Shown here in pieces: positions 37,502 to 47,281 of a DNA stretch of 64,000 nucleotides (the first letter of the stretch is position 1; every line of letters begins with the position of its first letter). Where the stretch lies: the NCBI RefSeq assembly GCF_000419685.1, contig NZ_ATTM01000004.1, positions 361,562 through 425,561 of the forward strand, in the 5' to 3' direction. The stretch is from Flavobacterium antarcticum DSM 19726 (lineage in GTDB: Bacteria; Bacteroidota; Bacteroidia; Flavobacteriales; Flavobacteriaceae). Position numbers and translations under genes: made by a program. The notes under the pieces were generated by a model, which saw only the letters and a list, made by a program, of their open reading frames with translations, ran no database searches and was not told where the DNA came from.

Positions 37502-37822
37502 TTATTTAGTAGTTGCGTCTCTATGGTAGATTTTATCGTCTAACCATTCTTGAACTGCTAATGCATGCGGTTTTGGTAATTTTTCGTAAAATTTAGATAC
37601 TTCAATTTGTTCTTTATTTTCAAAAATTTCTTCCAAACTGTCGTTGTAAGTAGCAAATTCCTCTAACTTTTCAGTTAATTCTTTTTTAATTTCAGAATTG
37701 ATTTGGTTTGCTCTTTTAGCCATAATTGTGATTGCTTCATACACATTTCCAGTAGGCTGCTCAATTAACGATTTATTATACGTAATTGTGTTTACTGGAG
37801 CATTCGTCTTTTTTAAATCCAT
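37502..37822 (-). CDS. rpoZ: DNA-directed RNA polymerase omega subunit (Bacteroidota form)
   Basis: A 106-residue small subunit that helps assemble RNA polymerase through the beta' subunit. It begins MDLKKTNAPVNTITYN and carries the omega-type helix GNVYEAITIMAKRANQIN, followed by a helical region and a C-terminal tail found in Bacteroidota, longer than the E. coli core motif would suggest. The position between bamD (7-bp gap) and coaBC matches the order common in this group. Confidence 0.87.
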   Translation of the reverse strand: MDLKKTNAPVNTITYNKSLIEQPTGNVYEAITIMAKRANQINSEIKKELTEKLEEFATYNDSLEEIFENKEQIEVSKFYEKLPKPHALAVQEWLDDKIYHRDATTK

Positions 37823-37829
37823 GACCTTA

Positions 37830-38627
37830 TTATTTATTTGAAATTTGTTTTAATTCTTTTTCTATTCGATCCAACATCTGGTCCGATTCTTCTTTAAACT
37901 CTGAACTGGGATTGAATTTTACCAAGTTCAAATAAGCTGTTTTTGCATTGGTCAATCGTTCCTGTTTTTTACTATCAATACTATTTATTGCTAGTTTATA
38001 GGAAGAATCCAACTTGTAATACAACGCTTGTTCTTTATATTTCGTTCCCGGAAAATCGGTAACAAAGTTATCTAATACCACTACAGCCGCTTTGTGATCT
38101 GAAATCGTATTGTACTGCTTTGCAATTTCAAACGATTTTTTCTCTAGTTTTTCGCGTAAATCTTTAACAATAACATTCGCTTCCGCTAAAAACGGTGAAG
38201 TTGGGTAATTATTGATGAACGATTGTAATTTATCAATCGCTTTATACGTATCCACTTGATCCAAACTGTATCTTGGCGAAAGCTTCGAATAACTTAAAGC
38301 CGCTAAATAACTGGCTTCTTCTACCTTTTCACTTTTGGGATAACTCGACACAAAACTCTCGAATTGGTATCCTGCTGAGTAATACTGTTTTGTCTTAAAG
38401 TACGACTGAGCATACATGTAAAACATTTTTTCAGCTTGTGGACGCCCTCTGTACGAAGGTGCGATTTGCTCAAATAGACGAATCGCTTTAGCGTACTTTC
38501 CGCTATCATATTGCTTGGTAGCAACATCATATTTCACACCAATTTCATCGGTTTTTAAAGCTTTTTGATATTCGCCACAAGAGGTAAAAATCAGAACAAG
38601 TAAGAGTATTGAAAGTGTTTTTTTCAT
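37830..38627 (-). CDS. bamD: Outer-membrane assembly lipoprotein BamD
   Basis: It is part of the complex that inserts beta-barrel proteins in the outer membrane, working with BamA. The 265 residues have a lipoprotein signal peptide (KKTLSILLLVLIFTSC) followed by five TPR-like helix pairs, such as YDSGKYAKAIRLFEQIAPSYRG and YYSAGYQFESFVSSYP. An earlier ATG at 38702 would place 25 residues before the signal peptide and lies in the -7 region of the promoter, so the ATG at 38627 is the better start. It is the first gene of a five-gene unit. Confidence 0.92.
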   Translation of the reverse strand: MKKTLSILLLVLIFTSCGEYQKALKTDEIGVKYDVATKQYDSGKYAKAIRLFEQIAPSYRGRPQAEKMFYMYAQSYFKTKQYYSAGYQFESFVSSYPKSEKVEEASYLAALSYSKLSPRYSLDQVDTYKAIDKLQSFINNYPTSPFLAEANVIVKDLREKLEKKSFEIAKQYNTISDHKAAVVVLDNFVTDFPGTKYKEQALYYKLDSSYKLAINSIDSKKQERLTNAKTAYLNLVKFNPSSEFKEESDQMLDRIEKELKQISNK

Positions 38628-38699
38628 TTTAAAAATAAAAGTTTCTTGACTGCGAATTAGGTCGTTAAACCCAAATACGAATTGCCGAAACATAGCCGG

Positions 38700-38728
38700 C
38701 AAAGTTAATCATTAATTATGGACTACAA
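38700..38728 (-). promoter_or_regulatory. Promoter of the bamD-rpoZ-coaBC-porD-recN unit
   Basis: TTG (38728-38726), 18 nt, TAACTTTG (38707-38700) on the minus strand, an exact match to the Bacteroidota consensus. The predicted leader before the ATG at 38627 is about 65 nt. Confidence 0.7.
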
Positions 38729-38800
38729 AATATTTTTTTCAGTACTAATTTCATGCAAAAAGCAACTGAAAAACAATTCTGAAATCGTCGTGTTTTAGAA

Positions 38801-39310
38801 TTACTTTACAGCTGGAATTGGGCTTGTGAAGTTCTTCATTTCATTGTCAAAAAGATACAATCCACCTTTGTCGTCACCAATCAAATTGATTTTATCTAAA
38901 ATATACCGTGCATTTGCCTCTTCTTCAATTTGTTCAGAAACATACCATTGTAAGAAGTTATGAGTCGCATAATCTCTTTCATCTAAAGTAATTCCAACCA
39001 ATTCATTGATACTTTCCGAAACTTTTTCTTCGTGAATAAGCAACTGCTTGAACAAAATTTTATAATTTGACAAATCTAAAGTTGGCTCAACTGTTGCAGA
39101 AATTTTTGCTTCACCACCTCTTTGGTTGACGTATTTAACCAACTTCAACATGTGCATTCTTTCTTCGTCTGATTGAGCATACATAAAGGTAGAAATCCCT
39201 TCAAAGCCCTGTACTTCTGCCCAAGACGCCATCGCCAAATAAATTTGAGATGAATTTCCTTCTACACTAATCTGCCTATTTAAGGCTTCTTGAATCGTAT
39301 TTGATAACAT
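38801..39310 (-). CDS. Ferritin
   Basis: A 169-residue non-haem ferritin that oxidises and stores iron as a 24-subunit shell. The ferroxidase residues are visible: Glu17 in ISVEGNSSQIYLAMASW, the Glu/His pair in SDEERMHM, a Glu in IHEEKVSESIN, and Gln in FLQWYVSEQIEEE, which matches the FtnA arrangement and not bacterioferritin (no haem-binding Met context). It follows dapA by 9 bp and so shares a transcript with dapA and DUF6913. Confidence 0.92.
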   Translation of the reverse strand: MLSNTIQEALNRQISVEGNSSQIYLAMASWAEVQGFEGISTFMYAQSDEERMHMLKLVKYVNQRGGEAKISATVEPTLDLSNYKILFKQLLIHEEKVSESINELVGITLDERDYATHNFLQWYVSEQIEEEANARYILDKINLIGDDKGGLYLFDNEMKNFTSPIPAVK

Positions 39311-39319
39311 AATTTTGTA

Positions 39320-40195
39320 TTAAATATTTTTAGTATATTCATTTAGTCGGTTTGCTAAATCTTCATTTACAGCCACTAACGGCAAACGAACTGTATTTTC
39401 TGCTAAACCTAATGCTTTAAAAACTTGTTTGATTCCAGCAGGATTTCCTTGCTCAAAAATCATATCTGTTGCGTTTGCAATTTTATAATGCAAAGCGTAC
39501 GCTTGGTCTACTTTTCTTTCTAACCCCAAGCGAACCATTTGCGAGAATTCCTTTGGAAAACCTTCTCCAATTACAGAAATAACGCCCGAACCACCTGCTA
39601 AAACCATTGGCAATGTGATCATATCGTCACCAGAGATCACGTGGAAATTTTCAGGTTTGCCTTGAATTATCTTCATCGCTTGAACAATATCCCCAGCTGC
39701 TTCTTTAATGGCAACCACATTTGAAAACTCATGTGCCAATCGTAAAACCGTTGACGGCAACATATTACTTGCTGTTCTTCCTGGAACATTATATAAAATC
39801 ACAGGAACCGGCGAAGCTTTTGCAATAGCGCTAAAATGCTGGTAAATCCCTTCTTGAGTCGGTTTATTGTAATACGGAGAAACAGACAATATAGCAGCAA
39901 ATGCAGAGAAATCTCTCGTTTTCAATTCATCCACCAATTGCATTGTGTTGTTTCCTCCTACGCCTAAAACAAGTGGCAAACGTTTATTATTAGCCTTAAT
40001 AATCGTGTCAATTACTAATTCTTTTTCTTCAGCATTCAAAGTTGCAGGTTCTCCGGTAGTTCCTAAAACTACTAAATATTCTACACCACCTTCGATAACG
40101 TGATTTACAATTTTTTCTAATGCCTGAACGTCAACAGAAAAATCTTTTTTAAATGGAGTTACAAGTGCCACTCCCGTTCCAACAAATGATTGCAT
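39320..40195 (-). CDS. dapA: 4-hydroxy-tetrahydrodipicolinate synthase
   Basis: It condenses pyruvate with aspartate semialdehyde, the first step specific to lysine and diaminopimelate synthesis. The 291 residues are a TIM barrel with the family motifs GTTGEPATL (Thr46/47), a conserved Tyr in [11 protein letters not shown] near 134, and the Schiff-base Lys in VAIKEAAGD near 162. It lies 2 bp after DUF6913 and 9 bp before ferritin. Confidence 0.96.
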   Translation of the reverse strand: MQSFVGTGVALVTPFKKDFSVDVQALEKIVNHVIEGGVEYLVVLGTTGEPATLNAEEKELVIDTIIKANNKRLPLVLGVGGNNTMQLVDELKTRDFSAFAAILSVSPYYNKPTQEGIYQHFSAIAKASPVPVILYNVPGRTASNMLPSTVLRLAHEFSNVVAIKEAAGDIVQAMKIIQGKPENFHVISGDDMITLPMVLAGGSGVISVIGEGFPKEFSQMVRLGLERKVDQAYALHYKIANATDMIFEQGNPAGIKQVFKALGLAENTVRLPLVAVNEDLANRLNEYTKNI

Positions 40196-40197
40196 AA

Positions 40198-40713
40198 TTA
40201 TATTTTATTTAGGATTTTTAGGTATTTAAATAATTCTTCGATAAAAACAGCGCTATTTTCGACTGTCGTTTGTATCATAAAATGATTGACTCTTTTGTCA
40301 ATATTTGAAAAGCCAACTTTAAACGTCGCTTTTGAACGTTGTGTTACCAATAAAAGTGGCGCTTTTTCCACATCATAATAACTAATCAGCAAATCAAAGT
40401 TCTTGGCTTTAAAATCTACAATTTCTTGGTCGCCAATCGCTCCTGACCAACTTACGCTTTTTAAACTGAAAGAAGTAAAGTTTACGTCTCTCTTTTTGTT
40501 TTTATCGTGATACAAAAGTAAAGTAATTGACTGTTCTTCAATTCCTTTTGCTTTCAATTCCTGTAGTAATTGTTCTTTACCACTAAAATAGGTTTCATCA
40601 ATCACCAATCCCACCGTTTTAATTTTATCAGATGAAAAACTGTCGGTAAAGATTCCAAAAGCCTTTTTTAACTTTCTTTTTAATAAAAATTTCTTCAAAA
40701 AATCTAAAAACAT
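40198..40713 (-). CDS. DUF6913-like small protein
   Basis: A 171-residue protein with a strongly basic N-terminus ([13 protein letters not shown]), no signal peptide, and a mixed alpha/beta domain. I place it in DUF6913 from memory of flavobacterial proteins encoded just before dapA; the function is unknown. It is the first gene of the DUF6913-dapA-ferritin unit. A TAAATTTG box lies on the minus strand in the 49-bp gap to the divergent nucleotidase gene. Confidence 0.7.
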   Translation of the reverse strand: MFLDFLKKFLLKRKLKKAFGIFTDSFSSDKIKTVGLVIDETYFSGKEQLLQELKAKGIEEQSITLLLYHDKNKKRDVNFTSFSLKSVSWSGAIGDQEIVDFKAKNFDLLISYYDVEKAPLLLVTQRSKATFKVGFSNIDKRVNHFMIQTTVENSAVFIEELFKYLKILNKI

Positions 40714-40762
40714 AGTACTTTTACTTCAATTTACAAATTTAATTAAATAAGTATAATTTGAG

Positions 40763-41542
40763 ATGGTAAATCTAAAAAAGTATAATGCTTTATCTCGCTA
40801 TTTTGTTTTAATCTTAACAGTTTTCACGTTGCTTTCGTGTGCTGAAAAAAAACTCTATGTCGATAAAATAGAAGGCAAACAAATTCCTGTTACGGAAAGC
40901 TTTTCGCAAACCCAATCTATTGAAGATTTTATAGCTCCTTACCGCAAACATATTGACGACGATTTAAATACCGTATTAGCGTATGCTCCTGAAAGTATTG
41001 ACAAAAAAGGAATGTGGCAAACTAAAATTGGCAATCTGCAATCAACAGTTACGTTAGCAAGTTCGAATAAAATTTTCCAAATGCGAGAAAATAAAAGCGT
41101 AGACATTTGTCTTTTAAACAATGGCGGAATTCGTGCCATTATCAACAAGGGAAACATAACAACACGAACTGCTTTTGAATTAATGCCTTTCGAAAATAAC
41201 TTAGTAGTTGTGGCTTTAAAAGGTGAACAAATTGTAGAAATGGTCAATTATATTATCGAAAAGAAAACACCTCACCCTTTAGCAGGTTTGACTTTTACAA
41301 TCGATAAAAATAATGTTGCAAAGAATATTTTGGTTCAAAACAAGCCATTAGATTTACAGAAAACCTATTATGTTGCGACGAATGATTATCTATATAATGG
41401 AGGTGACAATATGAATTTCTTCAAGAAATCGACTGCAGTATTTGATTTAGATTATAAAGTAAGAAATGTTTGGGTTGATTATTTTAAAGAAGTTGACACG
41501 ATTCCAATATTAACCGATATCAGAATCGTTAAAGAAAATTAA
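40763..41542 (+). CDS. 5'-nucleotidase C-terminal domain lipoprotein
   Basis: A 259-residue lipoprotein (lipobox LLSC, Cys26) that consists of only the C-terminal, substrate-binding domain of UshA-type 5'-nucleotidases: NGGIRAIINKGNITTRTAFELMPFENNLVVVALKG, then NDYLYNGGDNMNFF. It lacks the metallophosphatase domain. That domain is encoded by the next gene, 1 bp downstream, so the two probably act as one enzyme on periplasmic nucleotides. The lipid anchor and the separate signal show that it is a complete protein and not a fragment. Confidence 0.87.
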   Translation: MVNLKKYNALSRYFVLILTVFTLLSCAEKKLYVDKIEGKQIPVTESFSQTQSIEDFIAPYRKHIDDDLNTVLAYAPESIDKKGMWQTKIGNLQSTVTLASSNKIFQMRENKSVDICLLNNGGIRAIINKGNITTRTAFELMPFENNLVVVALKGEQIVEMVNYIIEKKTPHPLAGLTFTIDKNNVAKNILVQNKPLDLQKTYYVATNDYLYNGGDNMNFFKKSTAVFDLDYKVRNVWVDYFKEVDTIPILTDIRIVKEN

Positions 41543-41543
41543 T

Positions 41544-42458
41544 ATGAAGAGGAGAGATTTTATTCAAAAAACAGCTACAGGTTCAGCAATTTTAGCATTA
41601 CCAAGTTTACCATTAATGTCTTTTGGCAAACCAGACATTAAACATTTGACGATTTTACATACCAACGACGTACACAGTCATATCGACCCGTTTCCGGCTG
41701 ATGACTCACGGAATCCAAATAAAGGCGGTGTTTCACGACGCGCTTCTTTGATCGATAGTATTCGCAAGGAAAATCCAAATGTATTGCTTCTTGATGCCGG
41801 TGATATTTTTCAAGGAACACCTTATTTCAACTATTACGGGGGCGAATTGGAATTCAAATTAATGAGTATGCTCAAATACGATTTGGCAACCATGGGAAAT
41901 CACGATTTCGACAACGGAATTGAAGGTTTTTATGCTCAATTACCGCATGCTAAATTTGATTTTGTTTCTGCAAATTATGATTTCAAGAACACTATTTTAA
42001 ATGAGATTGTTAAACCTTACAAAGTTTTCAATAAAGGCGGAATTAAAATTGGCGTCTTCGGTTTAGGAATTAAATTAGAAGGTTTGGTCGACAAAAAAAT
42101 GTATCAAGAAACTGTTTACAACAATCCAATTGAAACGGCCGAAGAAATGACGCGCATTTTGAAACACGAAGAGAAATGCGATTTGATTATTTGCTTGTCG
42201 CATCTTGGCTATCATTACCAAAACGCACCTGAAAATATTTCTGATTTAAATTTAGCAAAGAAAACAAAAGATATCGATTTAATTATTGGTGGACACACAC
42301 ATACATTTTTGGAAAAGCCAACGATTGTGCTGAATAAAATGGGCGAACAAACTTTAGTAAATCAAGTGGGTTGCTACGGGATTAACTTGGGAAGAATTGA
42401 TTTTTATTTTGATTATAATAAGAATAAAACGCATGAAGGACGGACGATTGTGGTATAA
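41544..42458 (+). CDS. 5'-nucleotidase-type metallophosphatase with Tat signal
   Basis: A 304-residue protein that corresponds to the N-terminal catalytic domain of UshA-type 5'-nucleotidases. Metal-site motifs in order: Asp42 and His44 in HTNDVHSH, DAGDIFQG near 85, GNHDFDNG near 116, SHLGYH and GGHTHTF near 253. The N-terminus is a twin-arginine signal (KRRDFIQK followed by a short hydrophobic stretch), so it is exported folded, probably with metal already bound. Its substrate-binding half is the preceding lipoprotein, in reversed order compared with fused enzymes. Confidence 0.88.
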   Translation: MKRRDFIQKTATGSAILALPSLPLMSFGKPDIKHLTILHTNDVHSHIDPFPADDSRNPNKGGVSRRASLIDSIRKENPNVLLLDAGDIFQGTPYFNYYGGELEFKLMSMLKYDLATMGNHDFDNGIEGFYAQLPHAKFDFVSANYDFKNTILNEIVKPYKVFNKGGIKIGVFGLGIKLEGLVDKKMYQETVYNNPIETAEEMTRILKHEEKCDLIICLSHLGYHYQNAPENISDLNLAKKTKDIDLIIGGHTHTFLEKPTIVLNKMGEQTLVNQVGCYGINLGRIDFYFDYNKNKTHEGRTIVV

Positions 42459-42483
42459 TTCACGGTTATTTTTAAAATTAAAA

Positions 42484-42521
42484 TCTCGCAATCCTGAAGT
42501 TTCGGGAGCGAAGACGCAAAG
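42484..42521 (+). repeat. Half copy of the CTTTGCG-type repeat, left of the small membrane gene
   Basis: It begins TCTCGCAA and ends GCGAAGACGCAAAG, as in the left arm at 45211-45236, with unrelated bases in between. It lies just beyond the stop codon of the gene at 42526 and faces the arm at 43015-43040. Confidence 0.55.
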
Positions 42522-42525
42522 AAAA

Positions 42526-42978
42526 TCAGTTCTCTACTTTACTTTTTTTAAACATTTTATAACTACTAAAAAACACTAATATCAAAATTAATAATTGCAG
42601 AATTCTGAAACTAATATAACTTGTGGTTAAAGTCTTTTTTTCATAAATCATCAAACCTTCTTTTACAGTTAACTTTTGGAAAGAAGTATTTTGAATAAAA
42701 TTATTAAACAATATTAAAAGTATAATGCCGAGAATAATTATAATTAAATTTGAAAAATAACTTCTGAACTTTAATGTAATTTGCCTGAATAATGTAATTA
42801 AAAACATTAAAATTATCCAAAAATACAGTATGCTTTCAATCCCTGACATTTTTGAATACGATAGTTTAAATGCTAATTGTTCAAGGGGAAAAGCTATTCC
42901 ATAAAAGAAGCTAAAAAGTAACAATACGATAAAAGACGATATAATATAGAATATTTCGGTAGTGAAAGATTTAATCAT
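42526..42978 (-). CDS. Small multi-helix membrane protein of unknown function
   Basis: A 150-residue, very hydrophobic and AT-rich protein with about four membrane helices (near 8-28, 50-65, 75-93 and 122-140) and a short polar loop (about 95-118). I recognise no family. It is flanked by two inverted arms of a repeat related to the inverted repeat at 45211-45274, which suggests it may be a mobile or recently gained gene between the nucleotidase and ligA. No promoter match is visible. Confidence 0.6.
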   Translation of the reverse strand: MIKSFTTEIFYIISSFIVLLLFSFFYGIAFPLEQLAFKLSYSKMSGIESILYFWIILMFLITLFRQITLKFRSYFSNLIIIILGIILLILFNNFIQNTSFQKLTVKEGLMIYEKKTLTTSYISFRILQLLILILVFFSSYKMFKKSKVEN

Positions 42979-43014
42979 AATTATTTGTTTTCATGATAGT
43001 GTCACATTTTATTA

Positions 43015-43040
43015 CTTTTCGACTTCGCGCCTTTGCGAGA
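43015..43040 (-). repeat. Half copy of the CTTTGCG-type repeat, right of the small membrane gene
   Basis: CTTTTCGACTTCGCGCC followed by TTTGCGAGA matches the right arm at 45249-45274 with a few changes. It lies in the gap between the start of the small membrane gene and the ligA stop codon. Confidence 0.6.
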
Positions 43041-43050
43041 CAAAAAAGTT

Positions 43051-45084
<2,034 letters not shown>

Positions 45085-45210
45085 CTAATTTAGCCAATTT
45101 ATATTAAACTCGAATACACAATCAATGTAGTTCCAAATTTTTTTCGCGTATTTCTTTTTAATGAATTTCTTTTAAATTCTAACAAGTCAAACGAAAGACT
45201 AGTAAAATTA

Positions 45211-45274
45211 TCTCGCAAAGGCGCCAAGACGCAAAGTGAAAGATAACGCTTTGCGACTTGGCGTCTTTGCGAGA
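45211..45274. repeat. REPIN-like 26-bp inverted repeat
   Basis: The left arm 45211-45236 (begins TCTCGCAAAGGCGCC) and the right arm 45249-45274 (ends GGCGTCTTTGCGAGA) are complementary at 24 of 26 positions around a 12-nt loop. It has much higher GC content than its surroundings. It lies in the ligA upstream gap, about 50 bp beyond the stop codon at 45326. Related single arms flank the gene at 42526-42978. Confidence 0.85.
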
Positions 45275-45325
45275 CCAAAAAACTCTAATATTTATTATCG
45301 AAAACTTATTAAGAATTTAATCTTT

Positions 45326-45799
45326 TTACGATTCGATAATTTGATTTATTTGCTGGTATAATTGTCCGTCACTCAAGAAAGCGCCTTGCTGAATCAATTC
45401 AAACAAAGACGTATTCCTGTCTTTTTCAAACACTTTTTTACCAATTTTCATTTCAACATTTTCAGTAAACATATTGTCGCTCAACCATTGTAGACCTTCT
45501 TTCGTCAAAAAATCAACTTCTGACGCCATTACTTTCAACACAATTGAATTGACACCTCCTTCATTGGCACGAAAAAGAAAAATATGTTGTTTTGAAAAAT
45601 GCTCTAAATAAACTGCTTTTGTAAGTACGCCTTCCCAAATCAAATCAGAAAAAACATCTAATTCTTGTTCAGCAACTTCTGGTTTATTTAGCTTAATGGA
45701 ATCCCATTCCGCTTTATCAATGGATTGAGAAGCTAAAAAATTGATGAATTCTTGGTGCAATTCATCAAATTGTTCTTTTGTAAGTCTTGAGTATTTCAT
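45326..45799 (-). CDS. DUF6495-like small protein
   Basis: A 157-residue cytoplasmic protein, mostly alpha-helical with an acidic bias; it has no signal peptide or membrane segment. It begins MKYSRLTKEQFDELHQEFINFLASQ. I believe it belongs to DUF6495, seen in flavobacteria between ligA and rplI; its function is unknown. Its ATG is 2 nt from a perfect 8-bp-arm palindrome (45802-45822), which could fold over the initiation region. No promoter match is visible in the short gap. Confidence 0.7.
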   Translation of the reverse strand: MKYSRLTKEQFDELHQEFINFLASQSIDKAEWDSIKLNKPEVAEQELDVFSDLIWEGVLTKAVYLEHFSKQHIFLFRANEGGVNSIVLKVMASEVDFLTKEGLQWLSDNMFTENVEMKIGKKVFEKDRNTSLFELIQQGAFLSDGQLYQQINQIIES

Positions 45800-45801
45800 T
45801 T

Positions 45802-45822
45802 ATGCTGAATTTATTTCAGCAT
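45802..45822 (-). repeat. Palindrome 2 nt before the DUF6495-like start codon
   Basis: Arms ATGCTGAA and TTCAGCAT enclose ATAAA on the minus strand. The core recurs at 45875-45895 and 12555-12573. Confidence 0.7.
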
Positions 45823-45874
45823 CTCGTAGTGCAATTTACGAAGATGCAGAGTTATAAATATTTAATCTTTTGAG

Positions 45875-45895
45875 AATCTGAAATAAATTCAGATT
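45875..45895 (+). repeat. Second palindrome, between rplI and the DUF6495-like gene
   Basis: Arms AATCTGAA and TTCAGATT enclose ATAAA. It differs from the palindrome at 45802-45822 in outer stem bases that changed in pairs. It lies just beside the rplI terminator. Confidence 0.65.
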
Positions 45896-45924
45896 AAAAA
45901 AAAATCCCGACTTTCATCGGGATT
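45896..45924 (-). terminator. Terminator after rplI
   Basis: Arms AATCCCGA and TCGGGATT around a 6-nt loop, followed on the minus strand by a T tract. It is 23 bp beyond the rplI stop. Confidence 0.85.
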
Positions 45925-45946
45925 CTTATATCTTAAACGGGAACAA

Positions 45947-46390
45947 TTAGTTGTTTTCCGCTACGATTTCAAAAGGTAAATCTACAATTACATCACGGTG
46001 TAATCTTACGCTAGCTGAATATTTTCCAGTACGTTTGATAATTCCTGAAGTGATGAATTTTCTGTCAATTGAATGACCTGCTTTTTCTAAATGCTGAGCG
46101 ATGTCAATATTGGTTACAGAACCAAATAATTTTTCACCACCTGCTTTAGCAGTAATTTTGATCTCAACTGCTTTTAGTTTTTCAGCTAATTCATTAGCAT
46201 CTGCAACTACTTTAGCTTCTTTGTGAGCTCTTTGACGCAAGTTTTCTGCTAATACTTTTTTAGCTGAAGCTGTTGCCATTGTTGCAAAACCTTGAGGAAT
46301 TAAAAAGTTACGACCGTATCCAGCTTTTACTGTAACGATATCATCTTTAAATCCTACGTTCTGAACGTCTTGTTTTAATATAAGTTCCAT
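45947..46390 (-). CDS. rplI: 50S ribosomal protein L9
   Basis: A 147-residue ribosomal protein with the N-terminal rRNA-binding domain (MELILKQDVQNVGFKDDIVTVKAGYGRNFLIPQGFA), a long connecting helix (about 40-75) and the C-terminal domain (KAGGEKLFGSVTNIDIAQHLEKAG). This is the standard L9 architecture. It is the last gene of the rpsF-rpsR-rplI unit, 75 bp after rpsR, with a strong terminator beyond. Confidence 0.97.
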   Translation of the reverse strand: MELILKQDVQNVGFKDDIVTVKAGYGRNFLIPQGFATMATASAKKVLAENLRQRAHKEAKVVADANELAEKLKAVEIKITAKAGGEKLFGSVTNIDIAQHLEKAGHSIDRKFITSGIIKRTGKYSASVRLHRDVIVDLPFEIVAENN

Positions 46391-46465
46391 GTTGTTGTCC
46401 TTTTTTATAGAAGTTAGTCTCGTTGAACCTCAACGAGACAACAACTCTAAATTAATTTTTATTTA

Positions 46466-46762
46466 TTATTTAAGTAAATCGGCTACGTAAGGCATTAAAG
46501 CCAAGTGACGTGCTCTTTTTACTGCTACAGACACTTTTCTTTGGAATTTCAAAGAAGTACCTGTTAAACGACGAGGAAGAATTTTTCCTTGCTCATTTAC
46601 GAATTTTAATAAGAAATCTGCATCTTTATAGTCGATGTATTTGATTCCTGATTTTTTGAAACGACAATACTTTTTAGTTTTGTTCGTTTCTATGTTCAAA
46701 GGCGTTAAATATCTGATATCTCCGTCTTTTTTTCCTGAAGCTGATTGTTGTAAAGTTGCCAT
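46466..46762 (-). CDS. rpsR: 30S ribosomal protein S18
   Basis: A 98-residue small-subunit protein. The core motif is complete: [34 protein letters not shown], then [40 protein letters not shown]. It is longer than E. coli S18 because of a short N-terminal extension. It binds S6, encoded 5 bp upstream by rpsF. Confidence 0.97.
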   Translation of the reverse strand: MATLQQSASGKKDGDIRYLTPLNIETNKTKKYCRFKKSGIKYIDYKDADFLLKFVNEQGKILPRRLTGTSLKFQRKVSVAVKRARHLALMPYVADLLK

Positions 46763-46767
46763 AGTAA

Positions 46768-47109
46768 TTACGCTTTAGATGCTTTAATTTTTGCTCTTCT
46801 TCTTTCCGCCCAAGAGATTGCGTGTTTGTCAAGACTTACAGTCAAGAAACGCATGATTCTCTCATCACGTCTAAATTCAGTTTCAAAAGCTTTCAAGATT
46901 TCTCCATCTACTTTGTACTCCAATAAATGGTAAAAACCACTTTTTTTGTGTTGAATTTCGTAAGCCATTTTTTTCAGGCCCCAATCTTCTTTAGATACCA
47001 TCTCTGCTCCTCTACTCGTAAGAAAATCTTCGAATTTGCTTACTGTTTCCTTTACCTGTGTGTCAGATAAAACGGGATTCAAGATGAAAACAGTCTCATA
47101 ATGATTCAT
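46768..47109 (-). CDS. rpsF: 30S ribosomal protein S6
   Basis: A 113-residue small-subunit protein of ferredoxin-like fold. It begins [26 protein letters not shown] and contains the typical [28 protein letters not shown] and the strand [17 protein letters not shown]. The basic C-terminal tail ([11 protein letters not shown]) is short. It is the first gene of the rpsF-rpsR-rplI unit and has a perfect promoter about 35 nt upstream. Confidence 0.97.
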   Translation of the reverse strand: MNHYETVFILNPVLSDTQVKETVSKFEDFLTSRGAEMVSKEDWGLKKMAYEIQHKKSGFYHLLEYKVDGEILKAFETEFRRDERIMRFLTVSLDKHAISWAERRRAKIKASKA

Positions 47110-47142
47110 AATTGTATATTTTATTTGTTATAAAATTGGGTG

Positions 47143-47172
47143 CAAAAGTAACGAATTATTTCTATTCTGCAA
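47143..47172 (-). promoter_or_regulatory. Promoter of rpsF-rpsR-rplI
   Basis: TTG (47172-47170), 19 nt, TACTTTTG (47150-47143) on the minus strand. The predicted leader is about 28 nt, AT-rich and without a Shine-Dalgarno match. Confidence 0.72.
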
Positions 47173-47281
47173 CTATACTTCTAATTTATTCGACAAACGG
47201 TCAAAATAACGTACTCTAAATTTTTTTATACTAAAAAAAAACTTACTTTTATTCATTCGAAACCCCAATCCATAAAGACCA

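Noticed and set aside
38628..38702. N-terminal extension of BamD to the ATG at 38702
   Set aside because: The extension precedes a lipoprotein signal peptide, and the ATG lies inside the -7 box of a perfect promoter.
40763..42458. Frameshifted 5'-nucleotidase pseudogene
   Set aside because: Each half has its own start codon and its own export signal (lipobox, Tat), and the order is swapped compared with the fused enzyme, which a frameshift cannot produce.
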